Assembly (NCBI RefSeq): GCF_024586455.1
Contig: NC_065920.1
Span: 14,284,144-14,348,143, forward strand
Origin: Bactrocera neohumeralis
Taxonomy: Eukaryota > Arthropoda > Insecta > Diptera > Tephritidae
DNA length: 64,000 nt
Reading direction: 5' to 3'
In this document: one piece after another, positions 36,370-48,689 of the stretch
Position numbering within the stretch: position 1 is the stretch's first letter
Layout of the letters: the number at the start of each line of letters is the position of its first letter
The notes under the pieces: generated by a model
Database searches by the model: none
Seen by the model: only the letters and a program-made list of their open reading frames with translations
Told to the model about the DNA's origin: nothing
Position numbers and translations under genes: made by a program

Positions 36370-37260
36370 GCATAGAAAGCCAAGACTCTCCCTCCCAACT
36401 CAAGACTCTCCCTCAGAACCACCAGATAAGGTATTACTTCATGGGAGTGACAAGACATTTCACGTCTCCTCTACAGCATGGACGGACTGGACGGACTTGC
36501 CGCTTCGCAATCAGCTTTCCACTTCTCAGAAGACTGACACATAAGTGCAGTCAAACTTTCCACCGTTAAACTACCACCTAGTGCTGTTTCTAACTTTTTC
36601 CTTATGTTTAGAAACCGAGGACAATGGAAAAACACGTGTTCGGAGTCTTCTATTGACTCCGTAAACATCGAACAATACGGACTGACATCATTTTGAAATT
36701 TGTATCAGTAGCCTCTGAAGCACCCATGCCTACCTAATATTTGGGTGAAGTGGAAATCCAGGTCCCCATGTTGTCTACTTATCCACGTGTGGATGTCAGG
36801 TATGAATCTGTGGGTCCACCGTCCTTTAGTTGAGGTTTGCCACCGTTGCTGCCATATAATTATGCTCTTCTTTCTCTCTTCTCTCTTTTGAATTTCTATA
36901 ATTGGCGTTAATAATACATATAATCTCGCGAACTCGTCTCCCTGGATGTCTATAGGCGGCATACTAGCTAGTACTTCAGCTGCTTCGCTGGAAGTAGTTC
37001 GAAAAGCACTTGTTACTCTTATTGCTGTAAGTCTATGCACCGCAATTATTGCCTGGCATACGCTTTTATGTTTACTGCCTGTATCCATACGGGAGCTGCA
37101 TACAGTATAACTGAGCTCATCGCTTTTGCGATTAGAAGTCGGCGGCTGGAGCGAACACAGCCTCTATTTGCCATCATTCTTGATATGGCATTATAAATCT
37201 TATTTGCTTTATTTGTTATGTTTGCCAAGTGCTGCTTGAATTTCAGTTTGGTGTCCTTTT
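36370..37260 (-). mobile_element. R1-like LINE, 3' pol region with zinc-knuckle-like tail
   Basis: Consecutive minus frames read NKIYNAISRMMANRGCVRSS, then LIAKAMSSVILYAAPVW (37046-37228). Next come HKSVCQAIIAVHRLTAIRV and SAFRTTSSEAAEVLASMPPI (36705-37088) with FTQILGRHGCFRGY at its end. Then DSEHVFFHCPRFLNIRKKLE (36471-36668) follows. This is the RT connector plus the terminal HGCF...C...H.FF.CPRF region of R1-type LINEs. Only two frame breaks separate about 250 codons, so the copy is fairly young. The 5' parts are absent. Confidence 0.82.
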
Positions 37261-38885
37261 ATACATATATATGCAAGTGCAGAAGTCAATATTCGAATGC
37301 CTGCTCAACATCTTCATTTCCATGACGACTTTCAAAAAAAAAAAAAATGCAGTGCACAATTCTTCTCAGCTACATGGAACACAAATGTCACAATAAATTT
37401 GATGAGCTCAACAATGTCAATATGTGTAGATTATAGCATGTCTGAAATCAAATTTAATTTTTCTGAGAAAAGTTTTGGTAAACCAAAAGCTGAAGTCAAA
37501 ATTTTATTCGAAATATGTACTTGGAGATGAACAACAAAAGTTTCTAAGTGTGGGAGTCATTTAAGAATATACATACATTTTTAATTTTTCTTTTCAAATC
37601 TCGATTGAATTGGATTTGATATCTATCTGATACACTACCCATTGCAAGTGGAATAGTCTTCTGGTCACAATATCATACATGTTTCCTCAACTATTTTTCC
37701 CCAGAACTGTTTATGTCCAGTGTAATCGAATGATATTGCATTTTGACGTTCTTAGCCTGAAACTACATCAGCATAATTAAAGTCATCCTAATCCGATGTG
37801 TCCTATCAACTGGCATCCATCAATTTGCTTCATACAAGTATAATTTGTAGGCTTATTCACTGTTTCTTTTTGCCAATTCTTGTACCTATTGTAGATCGAT
37901 GAATAGCAATTGTAAGGACAAAAGCAATAGTAAGAAGTATGAGGCGGGAAAGTACTACAAAAAAAAATTCGAAATTGTGTGTGTGAGCAGTAGTAGTAGT
38001 GGTAGTGTTGTAATATATCGAAAACTCGATAGAGTGTCTCACATTAGCAACGCCCAATTTTCTCCGATTTTCCGAAGCCGCCACGTCAGTGGTGTGTGTA
38101 TTGTAGCGAAAATTGGCAACAAACAGAAAGGATGATAAAAGAGTAAGGCAAAATACGTGACAACGCATATTTAAGCAGCTCGAGGCTACAATTTTGGCAC
38201 AAAATGCACATTACCCCAGAAAGTAAACTCTTTTCGCACAAAAGTCTGCAAATAAAACTTCAGTGAAACGCTTGCATATTGAAATAGAGTAGCGGGTATA
38301 TCTATGTACTTACATATATAGTATGTATTTATATTTGAGGCCGGTTAGGAACGAATTCCTTTTATGTACTAAACAGGAAAGTACCTTTTCTGTGCATACT
38401 CTACTGAAAACATTTAGAAAATTACAAATTATTTTGCAACCAATAGTAAAAACTAAACTTAAATGAATGTTTCAAAATTTTTAAGTGGAACTTATTGTTT
38501 ATATTTTCAATTAAAAAGTCTTTTCAGTCTAAATTCAAATTTCGACTGAGAAAAAATCTAAAATAATGTCTTATTTTTGCTGATATCGTTAGTCTGCTGT
38601 ATGACGAAAAATGTATATTTTTTCTAATTTTTCTCGAAACTTGAAATTAGGTCTACCAGTTCCTATTAGCCCCATAGGGTATACTGTTCGCCGTTTGCAT
38701 ACAAAGTGGCTTAGTGACTTAGCACAACTAAATAAAAGCAAGAAACAAATTGAATCCTGTAAAGATCATCGTGTGTATGATGTTTTATTTCGTAGACTAA
38801 ATAGAAAACATTTTATGTGCGTATTTACCTGTTCGAGTAGTATTTGGGGCTAGAACAATTTAAGCCTTTTCAAATTGTTTGAAGT
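37261..38885. other. No gene recognised
   Basis: AT-rich single-copy-looking DNA with an AGTAGTAGT run near 37990. Short frames (37857-38168 minus, 37899-38135 plus) overlap each other and have no domain. Confidence 0.4.
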
Positions 38886-38889
38886 GTGT

Positions 38890-39720
38890 TCTATATTCAA
38901 AAGTTTCACTTTACATCATATGGACTGCGAAGGTTACACCTATGGGCTGCGAATAACGGACTAGGTGTCAACCCTAGCAGAGCGGAACTGCTGCTTTTCA
39001 CAAGTAAAACAAAAATACCTCATTTTAATTTTCCCTCTCTCGGTGGTAGAACAATGACCTAGGGACTTAAGCCAAATACAAATAATTTAAATAAAATGTA
39101 TAATTATGTGAATATGCTTGTATCCGGTCGTTTTCGACCTATTCTAACTTCTGGAGAAGTTATTTGGTGACCAGCATTAAAGAAACAATAAAGAACAGGA
39201 AATTTAATGGAATAAAAAGTTCAGTCTGTGCAAGGGTTTCTGGAGCTATTGTCATGTCCGACCAAGGCGCTTAATATGCTCCAGCATTAACTGCCTTTAG
39301 ACGTCTTTACTCAGAAAACAGCAGCAAGTTCTGCTAAGAGAATAAAGGTATTCGAAAGATGAAACCGGAAAGATTATGGAAACAGTGCCCCCCTGCTAAA
39401 CTTAAGTAAATCGGATTATATCCGCCCATAGTTCAATTGCAATAGTCACTTTCGGATAATGTTACCTCTTAAATGCGAATGGAGAAAATATTTAGCCGGG
39501 AGAAGCATACTACCTCTATCTATTCGTATACCGATGAGTCAAAAATAGACAGCGAAGTAGAGCGGAAATATACTTGCACACAGAAGTACTAGCTATAAAG
39601 AAGGCCAGGGGAGTTTTATTGAACAACTACGGGAGGTTACAGAAAGCAACCGAATAACCAAGCGGTATTGCTTACCTTTTCGACATTACAGATTAATTTC
39701 AGAGTAGTAAACAATTGCAA
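38890..39720 (+). mobile_element. R1-like LINE fragment: RT tail and RNase H-like trace
   Basis: The plus strand at about 38935-39060 reads LRLWAANNGLGVNPSRAELL, then LFTSKTKIPHF and LGGRTMT. This is the segment after the RT palm in R1-type LINEs (GLGVNPSKTELLLFT). Near 39530-39580 a YTDESKIDSEV block matches the first RNase H motif (TDGSK). Stops and frameshifts are frequent. Confidence 0.75.
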
Positions 39721-40039
39721 ATAGGCTTAAGCTTACTGTCGGATCAACTACACGTGTCCATAATTTCAGTTCTCGCTCAATACTCTCTCGCTAGTAACGA
39801 GAACAAAAGAAGGCTTTGTATGTGTTTTATACAAATGGCGCAGAGCAGATAGAAATCAATAATCAGCTACAAGATAACGAAATAGAAATGGCCCAAATAT
39901 GACAGGAACAGAACCAAGGATTTTTAGGTTCGGAAATAGTATACCACTATAACGGAGCACTGGACTTTTGGAGAACATGCGCTAAAAATTGCTTACCTAA
40001 ACGGATCACACATAGGTCTTTCACATAGAATTAGCACTA

Positions 40040-40280
40040 ACCCTCATAAGACGCGCATATCAATTTGTTGCCGAGTTTCAACGTCGAGTTGTTGATTCGG
40101 AGCAGTGTTTGGATATGTTCAAGCGTCATAAACTCGAGTTTTCCGTGCTATGGGACAATGGATGAGACATGGCTCCATCGTTTCACTCCGAAGTCTAATC
40201 AACGGTCATCCGAGCACACGATAAACTTATTAACTTAAAATATGTTTTACTATGGTATACCGGGACTTTTCAATTGACAC
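40040..40280 (+). mobile_element. Internally deleted mariner remnant
   Basis: The plus strand reads CLDMFKRHKLEF, MDETWLHRFTPKSNQRS and SSEH, the first catalytic block. It is followed within 60 bp by an end reading ATACCGGGACTTTTCAATTG, equivalent to the ends of the outer element at 9275-10230. Most of the transposase is missing. Confidence 0.7.
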
Positions 40281-41140
40281 TAAATACTTCTTTAATATGC
40301 AAACTTGTTATAAACTTTTCTTTTCAATGTTAGCTTCTGTTTTTAAACAAATCTTCTATACTACTACGAAATTTTTGCCTGACAAAATCTCAAATTACCT
40401 TTATATACTACGGAATATAGTAGTAATTAAACATTTATGCGCTCTCTTTGGCTCTCACATTGAGAACGCACTTGCAGTTTTCGACATGCAGAAGCACATG
40501 CTCTCAGCACACAAATAATGCATTTGTATGTACTCTTAAATGAGGTTAAGTAAGTGCGCTTATTTCGCGCTTCCGCAGTGTACTCATTCACAAATTTCAT
40601 TATACAGTTATTCTTTTCAATTATTATATGATATTCTGTTATTTACTCTGCACTCTTTTCCTTCGTTCCCTTCTTTGCCTTGCTATCCGCATCATACGAT
40701 AATGTTTTACACCAACGTCATGTAGACCTTTCACATTTACGGTCCTTTCTGCCGCCTGGCGCTGTAAAATGTAAAATTTCCGAATTTATTATCGTTGCCA
40801 ATTGAAGCGAACGGGAATTTCCATTATAAGGTGAGAGCGCCACTCCATTTGCGCGCTGTTCAAGGTGGGTGTTTTAGCATTCAGCCTTTTGGCTGCTCGG
40901 CAACAACTTCCTGCCATTGTGATGTGTGTGTGTGTGGGTGTTTATGTAGCTGGCGGATTGCAAGCTGGCATCACCGGCAGTAGGCGGACAAGCGAAAATG
41001 GTCGACACAATAATGGCTAATAAAAGTGTGCAGTGGCGCGGCAGGAAGGGCGTTGCGGGTAATGGCAATTGTGTTATTTACTTGCTCCTGGCACAAGAAG
41101 CTTATTGTAAAATTAACAGTGAATAATATTTATACTTACG
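40281..41140. other. No gene recognised
   Basis: Mixed single-copy-looking DNA with a GT run near 40920-40940. Overlapping short frames on both strands (40795-40983, 40874-41068) lack domains. Confidence 0.4.
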
Positions 41141-41224
41141 AGTATTGTGTGGCAGTATTTTCTCGTGTCTTTAATATAACGAAAATGTTGGCAAATAGTG
41201 GAACACCAAAGTGTTATCGTTTGA

Positions 41225-41450
41225 ATGCGACACGTCTTAACACTTTTGCCCGAAAATTGGGTTTTCTCATTTTATTTTCTAGGATTTTTAAGAATTTTTC
41301 AAAGAGTCTGCACGTACGACACGATTTTATATATACGAACCTTTTGCCCGATTTTTGCGAAATTTGTCGGAACGGTTTTCTCATTGTAACATTTTCTAGG
41401 ATTTTTAAAAATTTTTCAAAGTATATTCTACACGTACAAATATTTATTTT
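41225..41450 (+). repeat. Two-unit direct repeat of about 120 bp
   Basis: TTTTGCCCGA, GGTTTTCTCATT, TTTTCTAGGATTTTTAAGAA, TTTTTCAAAG and CACGTAC occur in the same order at about 41247-41320 and again at about 41341-41437. The units are diverged. Confidence 0.65.
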
Positions 41451-41819
41451 TACTACATTTCATTTGATTTGATTACGGCGCAATATGGCAACTTTTTATA
41501 GCATCCACTGAAAAGTAATTGAATCGAATTCCTCGTGTGCAACGCATCGATTATTCGGGTTGAGGAGTTTCCTTGTTTTTTCCGCAAAAAATTCATCTCA
41601 AAGGTATTATATTTTATCTTACTTGTTAATAGAGAACCTTACCCCTTTGGTTATTAACAACTCTGTAGTATTACAGGCAGCGAAGCCTTTTCCTACCTAG
41701 AATAAGAAGAAAAAAAAACAAAAGAAAGAGGTTGGTCTTGTGGTAGATGCGGGCAAGAAAAAGTAACTGAAGGCTAAACACAAAGATTCCTCGCATTTCG
41801 GGAACAATTTAAGCCTGGA

Positions 41820-42400
41820 AGCCACAATAATTGCGCTCTATAAGACTCTTAGCATTCCCGTGTTTTTACACGGTGCAAAAACATGGACAATAACGAATCA
41901 ATATGTGAAAGCATATTCCTCTGATTCTCGCCTTCCATTATGGCCTTGAAACATGGAACTTGACAAATCGAGATTTGACAGCACTTGGAACGTGTACTAC
42001 TGTTCTTTTAGCAATTCTGTCCTGTTATGCGGCGCAGAAACTAAGATGATAACGAACCGAGATAAGAAAGCACTTGGACGGAACTGGTTGTCTCATGGTC
42101 TTTCGAGCTGTCCGCGCGAGCGGTGAATCTCAATATGAACATGTAACATGACAAATCGTGATTTGAAAGCACTTAAATCATTCGAGAGAAATATTGTCGG
42201 TGCGGTTTTGGAGCCGTCAGTGTGAGTGATCGATTTCTTATTAATCCCGTCTTCCAATACAAACCGAGATGTGAAAGCATTTGGAGCATTCGAGAGAATA
42301 GTCCTCCGTAAAGACTTTAGAGCCGTGCGTTTGAACGATAAGTACCGAAAGAGATGGAACCACGAACTGTTTGAGCTCTAAGGCGGCATGGTTTTATTTA
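41820..42400 (+). mobile_element. RTE-like LINE remnants, RT C-terminus in repeated fragments
   Basis: The plus strand at 41835-41900 reads ALYKTLSIPVFLHGAKTWTI, and near 42020-42075 a second similar piece reads SVLLCGAETKMITNRDKKAL. Later pieces (NRDVKAFGAFERIVLRKDFR near 42260-42310) repeat the VFERKVLR region. Partial copies of the same RT segment therefore lie in series. All frames are broken. Confidence 0.65.
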
Positions 42401-42832
42401 AGTTCAACAAATTCCTACAAATGCGTGGACAATGGAAGCAAGACACTGCACTTGAAAAAAGTTAAGGGCAACTAACAAAGATTTATGTTTTTGGCTCAGA
42501 CCGACCCACGGTGGCGGTGCCAATAAAGAAGAAGTAGCAAGTTTTTGTCTTTATAGGTTTAGATAAAACGTGCCTGGGAAATCGAAGTGCACCGATGTTG
42601 GCAACCTTTCTCTGTTGGAAATAATCTTATACCCCAACAATTATCTACAATGTCAGATAGTATACAGGCCTCTTTCAAAAATCTAGTTCTTGCCAAAAAA
42701 CTTAACTTTAGAGACTTAAGTGACTTAAAGACTTAAAGTGTTGAAAAAATTAGCAAGTTTTGATGTGGTTATTCAGTAGAACGAAAAGAAACCGATTCCG
42801 ATCATCTATTGAAACTAAGCGCAGACGTTGAT

Positions 42833-42838
42833 TTTATT
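42833..42838 (-). terminator. Candidate polyadenylation signal of Gr gene 1
   Basis: AATAAA on the minus strand, about 60 bases past the stop codon of the receptor gene whose last exon ends at 42898. Confidence 0.45.
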
Positions 42839-42897
42839 TATATATAAGTATTTAAATACATTCATACAAAGAAGCGAGTTTCGTTTCCATTTTTTTT

Positions 42898-44137
42898 TCA
42901 AAAGTCATTGTAACTGAGTTGAACTAAATAGATCAGATATAAAATCATGGTCAGCAAAGCTTTTAGACCCGCCAAGTGATTCAAATCAACCAAGCCACAC
43001 AAACGAAATTTCGGCGTATTGTTTCTGCAGACGGCAGCCAAAATCTCCAACTGCGAACAGAAATTGTAATCAGTTTTATGATTTAAGGCATTAGAACACT
43101 TCTTTCAACACAAAACTTACACTTTTTTCGAACTCCACATCCAATTTCTCGAAATCATTGAAAGTGCGCAGGAGCTGCGCTATATCTCGCGCCATGCCCA
43201 AGGCCAATTCGCATGCCGCAATAGTGAGCCAAAAGTCGAAAACGTTTATCAGCACCGCCTGTAACGTATAAAATATATCCCAAGCGGTCAAATCGCTAAC
43301 TTTGTCGCTCCAAATGATGCGCAAATAATATAACGACTGTACGTTCGTACACATTATAGCGCAGTTGCTGGTCAACAACTGCTGGCCATAAACGCTGCCA
43401 AAGCTCTTGCACAACTTCATCAAACGCAAGTAGATGCCCGTTATTTCATACACCTCACAGGTGACGTTGCGAAATGGTGTCGGCATAGTGCTTTGGTTGG
43501 CCAGATATTTTAGACGCTGTTGCAGTATCCACATGCAACGGTAAGTGGTAACGATGAAATTATAAAATTGGAGCACGACAAGAAAAATCACGTTGCCCAT
43601 TGTTAATGCAAAGCCAAGTACAATCACTGCACGCGTGCTCAACGTCGATTTGTTTTCAAAAATCACAAAGATGAAGGAGATGTTTTGCAGTAGCGTTGCT
43701 ACACCCTTCCAAATGATGCAGGCATCGAAGGTGCTGCAGCTGCGCGCCAAATCGGCATGCTTGGCGAGATAAGTCCGCTCGATGGCGGCGAATTCGTTGA
43801 AAATGTATAACACCGATTTGTATTCGCGCCAATTTATCACAATAATCGTAATCAACGTATATATATGCGACACGACTATGGCTCTGATTAGTAAGCCCAT
43901 TAGTTTATTGTGTTGCTGTAAGTCCATTTCCAGCAAATCGTCGGTTGGCCAAGCCGCAAACGCCACAAACCCTATTACCACGTTAAGGCAGATGCTATAG
44001 ACGAAGCTGTATTTGGAAGTGTAGATCCTTTGTAGTTTTGAATCATAACGAAACGGTAATATGCCGAAAGCGATGGAAAACCAAATTGTCGAGTTGTAGA
44101 AAAATCGCGCGATACCGATACGCCAACGCGAGCTCAT
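42898..44137 (-). CDS. Gustatory receptor, Gr22-like group, gene 1 (389 aa)
   Basis: This is an insect gustatory receptor: a seven-helix ligand-gated channel subunit with a cytoplasmic N-terminus, acting in the plasma membrane of taste neurons. Exon 1 is 43121-44137, ending GT-AAGT in phase 0; exon 2 is 42898-43050. The ATG at 44137 (MSSRWRIG, in good CCATGA context) is chosen because the frame further upstream opens only with GTG. Family signs are GILPFRYDSKLQRIY near the N-terminus, several hydrophobic spans, FDFWLTIAACELA before the intron and the C-terminal LCGLVDLNH...TMILYLIYLVQLSY. That tail corresponds to the TY-x5-QF signature, with an L.YLIYLVQ variant. Exon layout equals the three other receptors at 46434, 50530 and 54294. 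The ligand is unknown. Confidence 0.88.
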
Positions 44138-44184
44138 GGCGCTGCACCCACATTCAGCCGGACTATGTAAAGTCACACTGAAAC

Positions 44185-45925
44185 TCTATTGCTATGACTC
44201 TGTGCTGTGAGGGGTCTAACTATTTACAATAAATATTATTTTATTGTTGATAATTAAGCAAGTAGCCCAGTGAGATGGTGATGGATATAATAACTCAGTG
44301 ACGGATGACTGATTGATTATCTACAAATAAATTTTAGTTTGGTGGCCTCGTATGTGAGTTAAACTCGTTTGATATGTCACCTGATAAAATAGGGGCAATT
44401 AAGTAGGACAATTGTATACAGTGCATAACAATAAAAATGATGGCAATGCTATAATAAAAAATAAGTAGAGCAAATAGTATTACAATAATATTATGCCTAG
44501 GAAAACAAGTCCATTATTTTTTCATTAGGTGGCTTTAGTAATCTGACGTTGTATAAATGCTATAGATTTATGCTGTACGGCGTTAGAAATATAAGATTTC
44601 TTAATAAACAATATTTGCAGTTTTATGATTGATTGACTCAGTATTGTTTGAACACACGTCAAAGATGGCACCAGAAAAAAAGAAAATACGCCATGCCTAC
44701 GAAATGGTAAGCGCAGCGCTGAAATTATGAGTAGCTAGGAAATATTTAAAAAGCCATAGCTTAGAGCACTCATTGTGTCAGTGAGAAGACCTATGGACTT
44801 CTTGTTCAGGAGAATCTGCGTCTGCCGATATGGTTCTTCGCTTTTCTCGAGCCTTCTGGACTTTCAGTCACGAGTTAGGAGAAACAGATTGCATAACCGC
44901 AATATTTTCTCTATATTCTCGTGGGTGGAAGGTTCAGAAGAAAGCCAGACGCGAACACAAGGGCACAGCGGAAGATCCACCTTAACCAAAGCCGCTGGTC
45001 TAGCTCTCTTACAGACCTCTCCAAGCCTGGCCACAGACGATCGTCGGCAAATCTGCACAGCTTGTGCAAACCATAGTATCTACCCGCACTCTTACATCTA
45101 GCTTGGTATTTCCCTTGACCACCGTCATGACAATCTTCCCTACTGCGATCACACACCCCACCTCTATTGAATCGGACCGCTTAGTGATTTCATTAAACGT
45201 TTGGTGCGGTTCTCGTGCGACGCTTCTTACCGAGGGTAAATCATCGACGTCTGTCGCTAAACTATAGATTGGGAGCCACTCAAGCTCACTGATCCGCCGC
45301 CATTGCCGCCTCTCATCGACTTCTGTCGCTTAACTATAGTTTTGGACCCCTCCATCCCGCTGTTTCGCCGTCATCGCCGCTGCAAACACTCTTCTAACCC
45401 AATCAAGTATCCTGGCTTGCTGCTCAGATTCCTGAACAGTCTGCCTGCCATCGCCGCGAGTTACTATCTTTTCTGCCAATCCGCGGTCTGATTTCAACTA
45501 CCTTGCTATCATCACCTGTTTACTATGGCGGCTTTTAACGTTGTCTGTGGTCCCCGAACCCACCATGAATCTAACAGAGGTTTCTCTTTTAGTGCTGGTG
45601 ATTACGCCTCTCTGGCAGGCCGACTGGCTATCAACCTTTTTTTCTTGAAAACGAAGATTCCTAGTTGCCTTTCATAGAGGATGATTCTGTCGCTACAGGC
45701 TGTAGTCCAACCGAGGCACTGTTCGATTCAAAAGTCGGCTTCAATCCATGCATACCCGTTTCGTTTTTATCGTTTTTAATATTCCTCATATCCAGGATGC
45801 ACCGCATGAAGTCTACCTACCTTACATTGCAAAAGCACATGTTTGCAGTTGGTGAAAATGCATCACTTGCAACAACTTTCTTACATTCTATAGAAAACGC
45901 AACTGTGAGAGGTATTATAGCCAGA
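44185..45925. other. Intergenic DNA between Gr genes 1 and 2, partly unidentified
   Basis: The first 450 bp are AT-rich. From about 44760 to 45920 the base composition is more even and long overlapping frames occur on both strands (for example 44911-45156 minus and 45665-45931 plus). This looks like decayed transposon or LINE ORF1 DNA, but no motif is firm enough to name. A LINE tail follows at 45930. Confidence 0.35.
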
Positions 45926-45929
45926 CGTT

Positions 45930-46320
45930 AAGTTAGGTTAGATGGCTGATCAAAGATCGCATGTGGACTACTATATGTAGTCCTTTGTGAGGTCATAGAA
46001 AAGAAGAACTCTCTGTTCGAGCTATAAATTAGCAAAGCGCTTTGTAGCCAAGTAGTAGATATGTACTTCCAAGTGCTTTAGTCTTGAGCTCCCACACGCG
46101 TGACTGTGAAGAAGGAAGCGTTGAGTTGTTTCGACCTCATCTTCTTCCATACAGCTTCGTCAGATGGTGTCTAGTAAGATTCCCAGCGTTACGGATATTT
46201 CCCAATAGGGAAATGCCCCGTTAAAATCTCCAAAACTAGGGAGAGGTTAGCCTTACTGTGTGCAAAGATAGTACTAGATCGCCGAACTTTAGACACTATT
46301 GAAAATTTAGAAAAAACAAA
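45930..46320 (-). mobile_element. LINE 3' end (R1-like)
   Basis: On the minus strand the frame reads LEILTGHFPIGKYP, later SDEAVWKKMRSKQ, then a tail TTYSSPHAIFDQPSNLT and a TAAGTTAGGTTAG-type end. A VLTGH segment and a ...PSNLT terminus are seen in R1/LOA-type LINEs. The fragment lies between Gr genes 1 and 2. Confidence 0.6.
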
Positions 46321-46433
46321 TAAAGCAGTTTTCAATCGACAATCTTCCTTTTAACAGTAATATAATTGCAACACAAGTAGTAAAAAGTCATTCCATGTCT
46401 TGAATATATAAATTTATATTTGCACTGCGCCTC

Positions 46434-47707
46434 TCACATACTTGTGGCGAAATCATATTGAACCAACCAGATCAGCGCTGTCACCACTGAAGTGCATAGA
46501 TTGCGTGCAGTAGCAAAATGTATCTCGAACAAGCCACATAACGGAAAGCGAAACTTGTGTATCGAGCAAAATATTGAAAAAGTGTTGAGCTGGAAAAAGT
46601 AAGAATATTTAAAACTATAATTAAAGATTGGCGTACGCTTATACTCACATCTCTCGCCAGATCAACGCTCAAAGTACGAAAAGTGTTAAAATGTTTCAGC
46701 TCGACTTTCGTCTGTTGCTGAGCGCGCCACACCGATTCGCAAACAGCCATTATGAGCCAATAGTCCAAGGAGGTTAGCATTATAATAAGCAAGAAATATA
46801 GCAGTTCCAGTTCATTCATCTGCAAGCCTCTACCGCCGAAGTGCATGCATGCGGAGAAAAGACACTGCACAATAACGCTCAAACGCACCGAGATTATGAC
46901 CAGTAACTGTTTTTCGTATGCTGTCGTTGTGTGCGTTATTAAGCGTATCAAACGTATATATATGCCGAAAATCTCATTAATCTCACCAGCAGCCAACAAC
47001 TGCTTTCTGGTATTTAAACAACGCAGGCGATGATTTACAGCCAGTATGGAGTGATTGATGGAGAGCGTATTGTGATAGAACTGATTCGATATCAATAATA
47101 TCTCATTGAACAATATGATTGTCAACATTGACACCAAAAAGTAGCTCGCATCCATTTTGTTGCTCCAATAGAACGATGAGCTGAAAAATAAGAGGTTTTG
47201 CAAAAACATTGAGCAAAACTTCAGTATAATGCGTTTCTCCATCATGCTGGCGTCAAAATCGCGCAAAAAGGCTTTCGAATCACATAGCTGTCTAACAGTG
47301 ACAATTTCATTGAACAGCCGCAACAAACGTTTTCTACCAGACCAGGTACTGCAAAAGATTAGAATTATGCCAACGCAATTCAGATAACTGACGACATTTT
47401 CCACGATATAAAGCAATGGCTTGGCAAAAAGCTCATAGTTTGACATATCCGGCCAGTTTTTGACGACCCAAGCAAAGAGCAGCGTATTAATCACGACACT
47501 GTAGCTGAGCGCCACGCCTGAAGACCGAAAAGTCCTTTTTTCCTTGTTATACTTGAATGGCAATAGGCCGAGGAGCATTGAGATTTTAAAAATATAACAA
47601 TGTAGGCAATTTGCGAATTTCCGTCGTGCTGTACGCATTTTCACTACCGAATACTGACTACGGTTAACGCACGCAAACGAATCAGCTGTGAAATTTTGTG
47701 TAATCAT
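46434..47707 (-). CDS. Gustatory receptor, Gr22-like group, gene 2 (381-404 aa)
   Basis: A seven-helix gustatory receptor like its neighbours. Exon 1 runs from 46649 upstream, donor GTGAGT, phase 0; exon 2 is 46434-46589. Two ATGs are possible: 47707 (404 aa) or about 47638 (MRTARRKF, 381 aa). The second aligns with the basic start of the other receptors and is preferred. Visible family features are LLGLLPFKYNKEKRTF, a LDYWLIMAVCESVW segment before the intron, and exon 2 with FRFPLCGLFEIHFATAR ending in ALIWLVQYDF, a near-canonical C-terminal signature. It is the most diverged of the four. Confidence 0.87.
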
Positions 47708-48039
47708 CGTGCGAGTAATTATAATAAGCGACTTGGGAATGCTATTAATTAATTAATATATTTAATGATCGCCAGATAAGTGTTGTGGTGTTGCTGGCAT
47801 TTTTAGTCTGAGCGCAACATGTTGCGCTGCGTGCTAACACAAGTTTCCTTCACTTAATAGTCAGTTGTGTCTACTTAAATGAATCACAATGGCTGTCAAC
47901 GTTCATGCATACATAGTAAGCAAATCAAAATTAGTAAACAAATTACCCAAATTAATAGTGAATGTGCGTTTGTCTATGAGGCAATAAGATTATTGAATTG
48001 TATATAAGAGGTCAATTAATATGTCCCCAGCCAAGCGTA

Positions 48040-48670
48040 GTAAAATATATTGTTTTGGCAAAATTTATTCAATACAGTTCCCTTCAAGGATGATACACAG
48101 ATTATTGGACGGTCACTCGCACTTTTCGAGACCATTTTTGTAGTACAATTTGTCCTTTGCTTCAATATAAGCCGCATATAAGTTTCGGCGATCACCTCTT
48201 CATTGGACGAAAATTTCTTCCCAGCGAGCATTCCTCTGAGATCTAAGAACAAGAAATAGTCACTGAGAGACAGATCTTGAGGATACAGTGAATGGGGAAG
48301 TAATGCGAAGATCAGAATGTGATTTTTTCCATCTTTTTCAGTGACTTGTGACGCGATGCATTGGCTTGATGAAAAAACAATTTCTTATTTGAATCCAGTT
48401 GGTATTTAGCGACCTCGTCCTTCAAACGGTCCAATAATTATAAGTAATACAATATTGATGGTCCCTCCTTCTTCAAGCGTTTTTCCACGCTTTGGAATCA
48501 TGTGGTGTCTACTCGGATGACTCTTGTTTTGAACTTCTGAGTGAAATGATGGAGCCATGTTTTATCCATTGCCACATATCGACGCAAAGCTCGAATTTGT
48601 TATGCTTGCGCATCTCCAAACACTGCTCCGACTCATTAGCTCAAGATAATGTGCTAATCAAAATTTCCTT
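48040..48670 (-). mobile_element. Mariner remnant between Gr genes 2 and 3
   Basis: Read on the minus strand: MDKTWLHHFT-like block, LKEEGPSILYYL..., FHQANASRHKS (decayed FHQDNA), then LRGMLAGKKFSSNEEVIAET. That order spans all three catalytic regions of a mariner transposase. Many frameshifts and the loss of the second Asp make it dead. It belongs with the fragments at 9300-9545 and 29880-30190. Confidence 0.75.
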
Positions 48671-48689
48671 CAATAATTGATTGTTTCGA

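Noticed and set aside
43782..44000. Plus-strand open frame opposite Gr gene 1
   Set aside because: Antisense shadow of the receptor exon with no domain of its own.
44138..44176. N-terminal extension of Gr gene 1
   Set aside because: The upstream frame opens with GTG, not ATG; the first ATG is at 44137 in good context and matches the N-termini of the other receptors.
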